A stretch of 64,000 nt of DNA from Coprobacter tertius (GTDB lineage Bacteria > Bacteroidota > Bacteroidia > Bacteroidales > Coprobacteraceae). Made by a program: the position numbers and the translations under genes. Where the stretch lies: assembly GCF_024330105.1 (NCBI RefSeq), contig NZ_JANDHW010000001.1, positions 124,001 through 188,000 of the forward strand. Direction: 5' to 3'. The notes beneath the pieces are model-generated. The model saw only the letters and a program-made list of their open reading frames with translations, was not told the origin of the DNA and ran no database searches. Below are positions 1-8,980 of this stretch, piece after piece (position 1 is the stretch's first letter; each line of letters starts with the position of its first letter).

Positions 1-699
1 TACGCTCTAGACAAAGATTTGTCTGCTTATTATTCGGATATTACACGACTGCGGGATTCGTTATATTACCCTGTAAAAAAATATGTTACCGAGAATACCT
101 CTTCTCCGGTATCGGCTTTGCTCATTTATGAATACTTGCTCGATGATGTGAATTTTAAAAGATGCGATTCTCTGTTTAAAAGTATCGATCCGGATGGGAA
201 ACCCACTAATATACAGGCTCTGGTAGAGTTGTTTCTTGAAAATGTAAAGAAAACCGAGATTGGTAAACGTTTGCCTTATTTTGCTTTTAAAAGTGATAAA
301 GACAGTATGTTATATACCTCTTCATTTATCGGTAAGCCCACCTTGGTTACTTGCTGGACGGCGGATGATAATGCCAGTATTCACGAAATATTGTCTCAGC
401 GGGATATTTTCCGGAAGACCGATAAGAAAAAATTAAATATGGTATCTTTTTCCCTCGATCCCGATTCGATCGGATGGAAACGGCAGATTAAAGCCGATAG
501 TTTGAACTGGCGGCATCTGCGTATTCCTGAAGGCTGGAACGATCGATGGGTGAAACAAATCGGAATCACCCGGATTCCTTACACATTGGTTCTTGATAAA
601 ACCGGAACGATAGTAGCACGTAATCTGTATGGCAAAGAACTCGAGGATTACATCCTGAAGATGTTAGCCGATACCGAAAAAAAGGAAAAGAATAAATAG
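1..699 (+). CDS. Thioredoxin-like protein, C-terminal part (5' end cut by window)
   Basis: The reading frame is open from base 1, so the true start lies outside the window; the TTG at 19 is only the first possible start inside it. The visible 230 or so residues look like a TlpA/AhpC-type thioredoxin fold: a helical lead-in, the strand GKPTLVTCW, a central part, and a cis-proline-like RIPYTLVLD followed by a strand and a terminal helix. Where redox-active members carry CxxC after the first strand, this protein has CWTADDN, so only one cysteine is present and disulfide exchange is unlikely. Bacteroidetes often have such proteins in the periplasm, but the signal region is not visible here. The partner and function are unknown. 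Confidence 0.75.
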   Translation, partial: YALDKDLSAYYSDITRLRDSLYYPVKKYVTENTSSPVSALLIYEYLLDDVNFKRCDSLFKSIDPDGKPTNIQALVELFLENVKKTEIGKRLPYFAFKSDKDSMLYTSSFIGKPTLVTCWTADDNASIHEILSQRDIFRKTDKKKLNMVSFSLDPDSIGWKRQIKADSLNWRHLRIPEGWNDRWVKQIGITRIPYTLVLDKTGTIVARNLYGKELEDYILKMLADTEKKEKNK

Positions 700-734
700 C
701 CCCGGTTTTTTTATAATTTTTTATTTGATTAATC

Positions 735-2273
735 ATGCTGGTAAAAGTTTATGGAGCCGCCGTACAAGGTATCGACGCGATTACGGTGACCATCGAAGTG
801 AATTGTACGAACGGTATTCGTTTTTTTATGGTGGGTTTACCCGATACCGCCGTAAAGGAAAGTCACGAACGCATCGTTTCGGCTGTACAACACAACGGAT
901 ATAAATTCCCGAGAAAACAAATTGTGGTGAATATGGCGCCCGCTGATATTCGTAAAGAAGGGGCCGCCTATGATCTGCCTCTCGCCATAGGCATATTAGC
1001 TTCTGCCGAAACGGTGTCCCATGCGATGTTATCTGATTACATGATGATGGGCGAGTTATCGCTCGATGGGACGATATTGCCGGTAAAGGGGGTATTACCT
1101 ATCGCCATAAAAGCCCGGGAAGACGGTTTTAAAGGGCTTATAGTACCTAAAGCGAACGTAAGAGAAGCTGCTGTAGTGAATAATATCGATGTATATGGTG
1201 TCGACAATATACGGGAAGTGATCGGTTTTTTTAACGGTGAAATCGAGTTGTCGCCCATGATAATCGACACAAGAGCTGAATTTTATGACAGACAAGAAAA
1301 TTTCGAACTCGATTTTGAGGATGTAAAAGGGCAGGAAAATGTAAAGCGGGCCTTTGAAGTAGCCGCCGCAGGCGGACATAACCTGATTATGATAGGGCCC
1401 CCCGGAGCCGGAAAATCGATGATGGCTAAACGTATTCCCTCCATTCTTCCACCCTTAACGTTACAGGAGGCATTGGAAACGACTAAAATACATTCGGTTG
1501 CCGGTAAAATGGGAAGAGGGGCTTCGCTGTTGAGTCAGCGCCCGTTCCGCTCGCCGCATCACACGATATCGGGGGTAGCTTTAGTGGGGGGTGGTACTTT
1601 TCCGCAACCGGGAGAAATATCCCTGGCGCATAACGGCGTACTTTTTCTCGACGAGTTACCCGAATTTTCGCGACAAGTACTCGAGGTAATGCGACAGCCC
1701 CTCGAAGACCGTAAAATTACGATCTCCCGCATTAAGTATTCTATCGAATATCCCGCCGGCCTCATGTTGGTAGCTTCGATGAATCCCTGTCCGTGCGGCT
1801 ATTATAATCATCCCGATAAAGAATGTATTTGTTCACCGGGAGCCGTGCAGAAATATCTCAATCGCATATCGGGTCCCTTGCTCGACCGTATCGATATACA
1901 AGTCGAGATCGTGCCGGTTCCCTTCGAAAAAATATCGGATATACGACCTTCCGAGCCGAGTGCCAAAATAAGGGAACGGGTGATAAAAGCCCGAAGATTA
2001 CAGGAAGAGCGTTTTGCCGATGTCCCCGGCGTATATTGTAATGCCCAGATGAATACCAAATTACTGGGGCGGTACGCTGTACCCGACGCCGCCGGAAAAG
2101 AACGCTTGAAAATGGCGATGGACCGCTTTTGCCTCTCGGCCCGGGCTTATGACCGCATTCTGAAAGTCGCCCGTACGATCGCCGATCTCGACGGAAGTGA
2201 ATCGGTCTCGGTGAATCATATCACCGAAGCGATCGGTTACCGTAATCTCGACCGGGCCAATTGGGCGGGTTGA
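735..2273 (+). CDS. YifB/ComM family Mg-chelatase-like AAA+ ATPase
   Basis: This 512-residue protein has the full YifB/ComM layout. An N-terminal Lon-protease-like domain covers about residues 1-170. An AAA+ module follows with Walker A GPPGAGKS near residue 222 and Walker B LFLDELPEF near 306. A cysteine-rich insert containing CPCG and CIC lies near 353, and a helical C-terminal Mg-chelatase domain ends the protein. ComM in naturally transforming bacteria is a hexameric helicase that drives branch migration during recombination of incoming DNA; whether it does so here is inferred from family only. The ATG at 735 gives the conserved MLVKVYGAA start. The gene sits 35 bp after the thioredoxin-like gene, with no obvious functional link. 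Confidence 0.95.
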   Translation: MLVKVYGAAVQGIDAITVTIEVNCTNGIRFFMVGLPDTAVKESHERIVSAVQHNGYKFPRKQIVVNMAPADIRKEGAAYDLPLAIGILASAETVSHAMLSDYMMMGELSLDGTILPVKGVLPIAIKAREDGFKGLIVPKANVREAAVVNNIDVYGVDNIREVIGFFNGEIELSPMIIDTRAEFYDRQENFELDFEDVKGQENVKRAFEVAAAGGHNLIMIGPPGAGKSMMAKRIPSILPPLTLQEALETTKIHSVAGKMGRGASLLSQRPFRSPHHTISGVALVGGGTFPQPGEISLAHNGVLFLDELPEFSRQVLEVMRQPLEDRKITISRIKYSIEYPAGLMLVASMNPCPCGYYNHPDKECICSPGAVQKYLNRISGPLLDRIDIQVEIVPVPFEKISDIRPSEPSAKIRERVIKARRLQEERFADVPGVYCNAQMNTKLLGRYAVPDAAGKERLKMAMDRFCLSARAYDRILKVARTIADLDGSESVSVNHITEAIGYRNLDRANWAG

Positions 2274-2402
2274 AATCGGTAATATGTATGGGGGAATACC
2301 GGTTTTAAACTTCTATAAAATATTCGCTTGTATACTCAGGCTTATCTGCTCTGGGAGATTTGGCAGAATGTCCGGCAATAAACAATAAAATGCTAAACGG
2401 CA

Positions 2403-3526
2403 ATGAAACGAAGTAAAATGATTCTGGCAGTGAAAATAGCAATGGCCCTTGCGGTTGTTTTGTATATCGCGTTTTGGGGATATAATAAAATAAAATTTAT
2501 GAGTTTGAAAAAATATAAATGGGAGCCTACCTCCAACGTCCCTATTCTTTTCCCGGTAGATATTCATGTTGCCTATATGCGTTGTGGGGAAAACAGTGCG
2601 TTGGCAGTGGTGGTTCCAACAACACAGGTTTGGGGAATATTGGTGCGACATATGGTTTGGAAGGGACGTTTCCGCTTCCCACCGGATTGGATGTGATCTG
2701 GCTGTCGCAGGTAGATAAGAAATTTTATAAGGCGGAGGTCGATTTCCCGATGGAACAAATAACCCGGTTTTTCGAGGAGGGTTATATAAATTTCAAGGGA
2801 GAGAAAGAGAACTACAAATGGGTCAATGCCTGTTTCCTTCCGGGGGGACGCATCGTTGTCTACGTGACAGGCTATCAAAAAGGTGTTATTTTGGCAGAGT
2901 ATCAGGGTAAAGAAACAACCGTAGAAATGAAAGATTTTATGCCGGACGGATACTTCGCGTATAAGAATTGGGATGAATATTATGATAAAATGCTTAGCCA
3001 TTTAGATGTAAAATGGATCGCCAATTATCATGCCAACGGAGTGCCATACGGGTTATGGGACCGGTATTTCGAGCGGTTTAACTATGATGTAAAATTTGAG
3101 TTCGAGAACAAGCAGAGCGTATATGAAGGTTCGGGCTATGATTTTACCAATGGCGAACAAGGGATCATAGCTCCGTTATATTCTCTGGGTATGCCGATTA
3201 CTCCTGCCGCCAGGGTGCGTGTTATTACTAATGATTGGACTGTCGGCGAATACCTTTATTCTGCATGGTTTTATTTCAACGAGCAGGAGGTGTTGGACGT
3301 TTTCGACAAAGCTTTTAAAGATAATCCCGAACAAAAGGGAGAACTCAAAATTTGGGTGAGTAAGTACAATAATCTTTTCGACATCTCGCTGACCGTTGCT
3401 GGACGTGAGCATAAATTTAAAAAGACTCAGATTCGGGTTTTTAAGGAACCCAAAGGGAAGCCTGAAGACGCTGAGTTGATTTACAAAAACTACGAGGGTA
3501 ACCATGACTTGTTTTTAGGAGAATAA
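2403..3526 (+). pseudogene. DUF2931-like protein, first tandem copy, frameshifted
   Basis: Two overlapping frames together make one protein homologous to the next two genes. The first frame (from 2403) encodes a membrane anchor and the YKWEP and FPVDIHV segment. It matches the paralogues up to about residue 70 and then runs into unrelated sequence, stopping at 2696. The other frame carries the rest (GLDVIWLSQVDKKFYKAE onward) to 3526. The switch must fall at about 2595-2618, inside a GGGGAAAA and TGGTGG-rich stretch, and fits loss of one base. This may be a real pseudogene or a sequencing error. Unlike the other copies, the N-terminus is a plain hydrophobic anchor without a lipobox cysteine. 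DUF2931 function is unknown. Confidence 0.7.
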
Positions 3527-3612
3527 GCCATGAGCGATTATATAGATGGTATTTGTAGTTTCGGGCTATCAAAAGACAATCCGGGTTACCGGTATCGATA
3601 AAGATTATTACA

Positions 3613-4755
3613 ATGAAAATAATTATGATATATGCACTATTGTCGCTTTTGGGGTTGAATTTTCAATCGTGTGGTGGTAAAAACAAAAAAGAGATGAGAA
3701 CGATTTTTTCGTGGAGTCCGTCTGTTAGTACACCTTACAATTATCCGGCAGAACTTCACCATTGCAATGTAGGTTTTGGGGTTAAAGGAAAAAGTATTCC
3801 AGTCCTGGATCAGTTTCCCAGGTTGGGTATAGGAAGAAGCGGAGCCGGTGGGGTCGATTTAAACGCGTTCGACATAGAACAGGGGTTGCCTGTACCTAAT
3901 AGTCTTGATATTTTATGGGTTTCTTACACCGAGAAGAAATTCTATAAAGCAAATATTCGGTTTCCGGAGGAATTACAAACTCGAATGTTGGAGTTGTTTC
4001 GCGAGGGATACTATGGTGTTAGTGAACAGCAACGGTTTAGGTACAACAACCTCGTCATCACACTTTTGCCGGGAGGAAAAATATGGCTATACCTTGATGG
4101 TCCTCATCGTTATGTCCGTTTGGATTATACGCTGCAAGCAGAAGAGGTCTCGGTAAAACTAAGTGATTTTGTAGAAACCCGCCATAAAACGATAGAAGAC
4201 TTTTGCAAGGGCCGCTTGTCTGATTACCCAAAAGCGGTTGAAAATTTATCCAAAAATGGCATTCCTAAAGGATTATGGGATATTTACGCGGAGAGATTTC
4301 CGTATGATATCAAAATTGAGTTTGAGAACGATCAGGCGGAATTAGATCCGGATTACGGTTATTATTGTTCAAATGGAGAAATGTTCGGGAGCCTCGACGA
4401 TGTAAAAAGTTATCCCATGTCACGGCTTAGATATCTGATAATGGCATGGAGTGTTGCCGATACAGTTTATACAGGGCATTTCTTTTTTAACGAGGATGAG
4501 GTCATACATAATTACCCAGAGGTATTCGGCAATAACTCCAATCCAAATATTCGGGGTGAATTCCTGATAAAAGTCAGTAAATACAACAACCGGTTCGATA
4601 TCTTTCTGCGTGTCGGAGACCGGGAGTTGAAGTTTGAAAAGACACAAATACATGTGTTTAGAAAATGGCCAGGCAGGACGGATAAAGACGACCCTGTTTT
4701 TTACAACAATCATCAACAGATCCATTCAAGAGATTTTAAATTTGTTGGAGAATAA
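3613..4755 (+). CDS. DUF2931-like putative lipoprotein, second tandem copy
   Basis: This 380-residue protein starts with a short hydrophobic signal ending in NFQSCGG, which can be read as a loose Bacteroidetes lipobox with Cys20 as the acylated residue. The mature part has the FSWSPSVSTPYNYPAE segment typical of DUF2931 and shares blocks with the neighbours: DILWVSYTEKKFYKA in the middle, GIPKGLWDIYAERFPYDIKIEFE, and VSKYNNRFDIFLRVGDRELKFEKTQI near the end. No catalytic motif is recognisable. An outer-membrane or periplasmic location is inferred. The upstream non-coding stretch is copied ahead of the third gene, so the array arose by tandem duplication. Confidence 0.75.
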   Translation: MKIIMIYALLSLLGLNFQSCGGKNKKEMRTIFSWSPSVSTPYNYPAELHHCNVGFGVKGKSIPVLDQFPRLGIGRSGAGGVDLNAFDIEQGLPVPNSLDILWVSYTEKKFYKANIRFPEELQTRMLELFREGYYGVSEQQRFRYNNLVITLLPGGKIWLYLDGPHRYVRLDYTLQAEEVSVKLSDFVETRHKTIEDFCKGRLSDYPKAVENLSKNGIPKGLWDIYAERFPYDIKIEFENDQAELDPDYGYYCSNGEMFGSLDDVKSYPMSRLRYLIMAWSVADTVYTGHFFFNEDEVIHNYPEVFGNNSNPNIRGEFLIKVSKYNNRFDIFLRVGDRELKFEKTQIHVFRKWPGRTDKDDPVFYNNHQQIHSRDFKFVGE

Positions 4756-4840
4756 ATCTGAGCGATTATACAGATATTATATGAGGTATCGGACTGCTAA
4801 ATGACAATTCGAGTTATCGGTATCGACAAAAATTATAACT

Positions 4841-6016
4841 ATGAGGATAATTATGATATATGCACTATTGTCGCTGTTGGGAATAAATTTTCAATATTGC
4901 GGAGGACAAGCGAATAATAACAAAAAAAATAAGGAAATGGCAAATGGTTATTCCTGGGGACCGGCGGCAAGTGCACCCAAACTATTCCCCGTTGAATCGA
5001 GATATGTAATTTTCTATGTCGGCGTAGATAACTCCCCTTATCCTGTCATTTACTCGGAGCTGCGCCGAGGCATCGCTAATGGGTCGAGCAATGCAGCCCT
5101 TAATGACTTCGACGCACAAATGGCTATGCCTAATGGATTTAAGACAATATGGCTGTCTAGAGCCGAACGTAAAGTTTATGGAGGCGATTTTACATTTACC
5201 GACGCACAAAAGGAGAGATATCGGCGGTTGTTTGTTCAAGGATATGAAGTTTTTAAAAAGTGGCAAGGTAAGACTGAACAAAAGCATTATACCTACACCA
5301 CCTTTTGTGTAACCTTTATCCCCGGTGGCAAAGCCTTATTACATATAACCGGTCCCGGACGCCGCGTGTATGTAGACTCCTTCCAATGTGACGAGTTGAA
5401 AGATATCACGCTCGAAGAGTTGAACTTTCCTTATGTGACGAATTATAAAACAATGAAAGAACATTTTGACAGAACTTTAAAATACGAAGAATACCAGCCG
5501 ATGCTTGCCTATATAAAAGAGCATGGCATTCCCTATAAGCTATGGGACAGGTATTTGGAAAAATTCAACTACAAAATAAAGATTAAGTTTGAAAATAATG
5601 AGACGAAACTCGATCCCGATTATGGTTCAAGTTATGCAAATGGTGAGATTATAAAAAGTCGGGACGGAATTCCTATAAATTCATTGGCAAGAATTAAGAG
5701 CCTTGCCTTTAAGTGGTATGTTGGAGATGTCAAATACACAGGGCATTTTTATTTTAATGAAGATGAAGTACTCGAATTTTTCGACAAAGCCTACGGAAAG
5801 GATCGGGGGCAGAACGGTGAATTTGTGATTTATGTGAGCAAAAACAACAACCGGTTCGATATTTTTCTGCGTGTCGGAGACCGGGAGTTGAAGTTTGAAA
5901 AAACACAAATTCATGTGTTTAAACAGGGAGTCGAACAGCCTGATAAAGAAGCGATTGTTTTTTATAATAATCATCGAGATATTCATTCGAGTAATATTAA
6001 ATTTATAGGAGAATAA
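4841..6016 (+). CDS. DUF2931-like putative lipoprotein, third tandem copy
   Basis: At 391 residues this is the longest copy. Its signal region is almost the same as that of the second copy (MRIIMIYALLSLLGINF) and ends at a cysteine before a Gln/Asn/Lys-rich spacer, which fits a lipoprotein tethered away from the membrane. The YSWGPAASAPKLFPVE segment marks DUF2931. Its C-terminal block VGDRELKFEKTQIHVFK is nearly identical in DNA to that of the second copy, while the middle has diverged, which suggests recent gene conversion. Function is unknown. Plausible roles such as immunity or surface defence are speculation from the copy number only. Confidence 0.75.
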   Translation: MRIIMIYALLSLLGINFQYCGGQANNNKKNKEMANGYSWGPAASAPKLFPVESRYVIFYVGVDNSPYPVIYSELRRGIANGSSNAALNDFDAQMAMPNGFKTIWLSRAERKVYGGDFTFTDAQKERYRRLFVQGYEVFKKWQGKTEQKHYTYTTFCVTFIPGGKALLHITGPGRRVYVDSFQCDELKDITLEELNFPYVTNYKTMKEHFDRTLKYEEYQPMLAYIKEHGIPYKLWDRYLEKFNYKIKIKFENNETKLDPDYGSSYANGEIIKSRDGIPINSLARIKSLAFKWYVGDVKYTGHFYFNEDEVLEFFDKAYGKDRGQNGEFVIYVSKNNNRFDIFLRVGDRELKFEKTQIHVFKQGVEQPDKEAIVFYNNHRDIHSSNIKFIGE

Positions 6017-6198
6017 ATAGATTAATTAAGTGAATTGACGTATGCGAGAGTGAATTACGGAATAGTTAACAGGGACTATTTATGTTTAATGTTAAGGCTG
6101 CCCTCCTATCCAACGCCTATTTTTCTTGTCCGACTTGTAGTGTGACTATCGGTTTGTATTTGCTATTTTAAAAAATACTTGATTTCAGGAGAATACAA

Positions 6199-6657
6199 TC
6201 AGAATAACGATGAGAAATAACCGACGCCTACCATGACAACGTAATACCGGAGAAATTTGCCTGCGAGCATCGATAAGTTTACAATCAGGACGTTAGCCCG
6301 CATTAGCCCCAAACTAAGAATAATAAGATCTCCGCCGAACGGAAGAAATACGAAAAAGGCCATTAAAGCGCCTTTTCCCTGAAGAAACTTTTGGGCTTTA
6401 TCGAGACTCGACCGTTTTACTTTAAAATATTTCTCTATCCAGTCGATACGTCCCAATCGTCCGACATAATAACAGGTAACTCCTCCCAGCCAGTTACCGG
6501 CCGTAGCGGTGATAAGACAGGCCCAGGGAGGGTAACCTGCCGCCAGCAAAAGTCCCAGTACAACTTCTGAACTGAACGGTAGAATGCTACCGGCGAGAAA
6601 TGCCGCCAGAAAAAGACCTATATAGCCCCACTCGCTGAGTGCTGAAATAAACTCCAT
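6199..6657 (-). CDS. DedA/YqaA-like (VTT domain) membrane protein
   Basis: I chose the ATG at 6657, giving 152 residues that begin MEFISALSEWGYIGLF. The longer frame upstream only reads antisense-like sequence inside the preceding gene. The protein shows the family pattern: an N-terminal re-entrant or membrane segment with FLAGSILPFSSEVVL, a TAxGNWLGGVTCYYVGRLG motif, the positively charged linker FLQGKGALMAFFVFLPFGGDLI, and a final membrane helix. DedA-family members include undecaprenyl-phosphate and phospholipid flippases of the inner membrane; YqaA types are less well studied. The start lies 40 bp inside the end of the upstream membrane-protein gene, so translation is probably coupled. 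Confidence 0.85.
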   Translation of the reverse strand: MEFISALSEWGYIGLFLAAFLAGSILPFSSEVVLGLLLAAGYPPWACLITATAGNWLGGVTCYYVGRLGRIDWIEKYFKVKRSSLDKAQKFLQGKGALMAFFVFLPFGGDLIILSLGLMRANVLIVNLSMLAGKFLRYYVVMVGVGYFSSLF

Positions 6658-7640
6658 ATGAAAAGGATTAAGTAGAGGAAGATCACGATATAAAACAAAA
6701 TAATCGATATACGGGTTTTCGAATGGGTGAAATAGTGTGCGCATTGCAATGCGATGCAGGCATTGAGTATAGGCATGTAGGTATCTGCTTCTGAGAAATG
6801 CAGGGCTGCCGCAGCCAAAGAGCAAATAAGAACTACGTTTATAAAACCGTTAGAAGCCCGTACGCGCGTTTTGTCATTATAATGGCGATATAGGTTGCCT
6901 ATAATCGTTAAAATGCCGATAAGGGCTGTAAAAACGAGCCATAGGGTTTGTATAATGTCCAGTCGATCCGGTTTGACAATATCGATACCGGAAATCATAT
7001 CCCATACATTTTGCGGATATAGTTTGAGCTCGGTAATCCAATGTAAACAAAAGATGACCCATATCGTTGTAACAATTCCCATAAGCGAGGCGAGGAAAGA
7101 CTTAAAAGTAAAGGCTCGCATCAGAAAAGTCCCTATCCAGAAAACCGGAAGGAAAAAGAGATACGGCGGCCACAATAAGGCTCCTACGCTTGTCATAAGT
7201 GAAATGCCGAATGCAAATTTCTGAGGTTCGGGATATTGATAAGAAGAATATAAAACGAATAATGACAGAATAAAAATAAAAACCAACAGGTTTCCGGTGT
7301 TCAACTCGGTTGTAAGGCCCGGGTTGCTTCCCTCGAAAAGAAGGAAGAATAAAGCCGGGAAAATCGTCCGGTTTCGGATGAGTGAAAATTTATTGCATAA
7401 CCTGATCATTAAAAGCGAGCATGTAAATATGATCGCATTGTTGATGAGTACGCGGGCAAATGGGGTAAGTCGCCATGCATTGCGTTCCGGCATTACCAGA
7501 CTAAAATTGGTAATCTGTGTTTCTACCGGAAATACGAGACATGCCGCAGTTACGGCTGCGGCAAACAATACAATGCACAGGGTTAGTAATCCTGTATTGT
7601 CGGAGAGGTTTTTCAGATAATTTTCTTTCAAATTACTCAA
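6618..7640 (-). CDS. Polytopic inner-membrane protein of unknown function (DUF6427-like)
   Basis: This 340-residue protein has around nine or ten hydrophobic segments and few long soluble stretches. The N-terminal part (residues 1-110) with FEGSNPGLTTELNTGNLL between membrane helices recalls the Bacteroidetes DUF6427 family, but I assign this only tentatively. No enzymatic motif is visible. It lies 48 bp after purD and overlaps the DedA-like gene in the same direction, so the two probably act or are made together in the inner membrane. Confidence 0.65.
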   Translation of the reverse strand: MSNLKENYLKNLSDNTGLLTLCIVLFAAAVTAACLVFPVETQITNFSLVMPERNAWRLTPFARVLINNAIIFTCSLLMIRLCNKFSLIRNRTIFPALFFLLFEGSNPGLTTELNTGNLLVFIFILSLFVLYSSYQYPEPQKFAFGISLMTSVGALLWPPYLFFLPVFWIGTFLMRAFTFKSFLASLMGIVTTIWVIFCLHWITELKLYPQNVWDMISGIDIVKPDRLDIIQTLWLVFTALIGILTIIGNLYRHYNDKTRVRASNGFINVVLICSLAAAALHFSEADTYMPILNACIALQCAHYFTHSKTRISIILFYIVIFLYLILFIWSLFQHSASGAI

Positions 7641-7688
7641 TATATTATTCAGTAGCTCCGAAACAAGTTATTCCGGGGCTGTAGTTTA

Positions 7689-8957
7689 CTATAAATCTTT
7701 TCCGATATCCGAACGGAAATATTTGCCTTCGAATGCGATCTTTCCTGCATTCTCGAACGAAAAAGCAAGGGCTTCTTCTTTATTTTTTCCGTAGGAACTG
7801 ACTGCGATTACCCGTCCGCCGTTTGTTACAAGTCCGCTTTCTTTTAAATCTGTACCCGCATGAAAAAGGAGACTGTTTTTGACAAGATCAGTTCCGGTAA
7901 TCACTTTCCCTTTTTCATATGAGCCGGGATATCCCCCTGAAACAAGCATGACGGTAACAGCGGCTCGGGGATCGATTTTGAGATTGCGTTGGTCGAGATC
8001 TTCCTTTGCGACGCCTTCGAGTAAATCTACAAAATCGGAGGCGATACGTAACATTACGACTTCGGTTTCTGGATCACCCATACGTACATTGTACTCGATA
8101 ACCATCGGTTCACCGTTTACTTTTATCAATCCAAGAAAGATAAATCCTTTATAATCGATACCTTCCGCCTTAAGGCCTTCTATTGTCGGTTTTACAATAC
8201 GTTCTTCTACTTTTTGCATAAATTTCCTGTCGGCAAAAGGTACCGGAGAGACGGCTCCCATACCGCCGGTGTTGGGACCGGTATCCCCCTCTCCTATCCG
8301 TTTATAATCTTTTGCTTCGGGGAGTATTTTATATGAATTGCCGTCGGTAAGGACAAATACCGAACATTCGATGCCGGAAAGGAATTCTTCGATAACAACA
8401 GTACGGCTGGCCTCGCCGAACATTCCGTCGAGCATTTCCTTCAGTTCTTTTCGAGCTTCTTCGAGGTTATCGATAATTAATACGCCTTTTCCGGCTGCTA
8501 AGCCATCGGCTTTCAGAACATAAGGAGGTTCGAGTAATTCGAGGAAGCGGTAGGCTTCTTCAATCTCACCAGCTGTAAAGCTCTTATATTTGGCTGTGGG
8601 GATACCGTGCCTCATCATAAAAGCTTTGGCAAAATCTTTACTGCCTTCGAGCCGGGCTCCCGATTGTGAGGGTCCGATCACTGGGATATTTTTCAGTTTT
8701 TCGTCTTTTTTAAAATAATCATAGATCCCTTTTACCAGAGGATCTTCCGGTCCCACGATAACCATCCCGATATTTTTTTCGAGAGCAAACTTGCCGATTG
8801 CGTCGAAATCGGTTACGCTAATGGGTACGTTCGTTCCGCAGGAAGTTGTACCCGCATTACCGGGTGCAATAAATAATCGCTCGGTTTTATTACTTTGCCT
8901 TATTTTCCAGGCCAGTGCATTTTCTCTGCCGCCAGATCCTAAAAGTAAAATATTCAT
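7689..8957 (-). CDS. purD: Phosphoribosylamine-glycine ligase
   Basis: PurD makes glycinamide ribonucleotide from phosphoribosylamine, glycine and ATP, the second step of purine synthesis in the cytosol. The 422-residue length is standard. The start [18 protein letters not shown] is the conserved N-terminal Rossmann-like loop. The ATP-grasp part shows [15 protein letters not shown] and the [12 protein letters not shown] signature, with [13 protein letters not shown] for metal and phosphate contacts. The gene lies between the DPP-IV-like peptidase (23 bp upstream) and the membrane protein, so it appears to be one member of a mixed minus-strand operon rather than a pur operon. Confidence 0.97.
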   Translation of the reverse strand: MNILLLGSGGRENALAWKIRQSNKTERLFIAPGNAGTTSCGTNVPISVTDFDAIGKFALEKNIGMVIVGPEDPLVKGIYDYFKKDEKLKNIPVIGPSQSGARLEGSKDFAKAFMMRHGIPTAKYKSFTAGEIEEAYRFLELLEPPYVLKADGLAAGKGVLIIDNLEEARKELKEMLDGMFGEASRTVVIEEFLSGIECSVFVLTDGNSYKILPEAKDYKRIGEGDTGPNTGGMGAVSPVPFADRKFMQKVEERIVKPTIEGLKAEGIDYKGFIFLGLIKVNGEPMVIEYNVRMGDPETEVVMLRIASDFVDLLEGVAKEDLDQRNLKIDPRAAVTVMLVSGGYPGSYEKGKVITGTDLVKNSLLFHAGTDLKESGLVTNGGRVIAVSSYGKNKEEALAFSFENAGKIAFEGKYFRSDIGKDL

Positions 8958-8980
8958 GTCGGTCGTATTGTGTTTTATTA

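Noticed and set aside
2586-2600. Possible programmed -1 frameshift signal in the first DUF2931 gene
   Set aside because: The codons GGG GAA AAC do not form a proper X XXY YYZ slippery heptamer, and the intact paralogues need no frameshift. A mutation or sequencing error is simpler.
6082-6171. 29-residue reading frame with a CPTC motif between the third DUF2931 gene and the DedA-like gene
   Set aside because: It is short, has no promoter motif or homologue in view, and is expected by chance.
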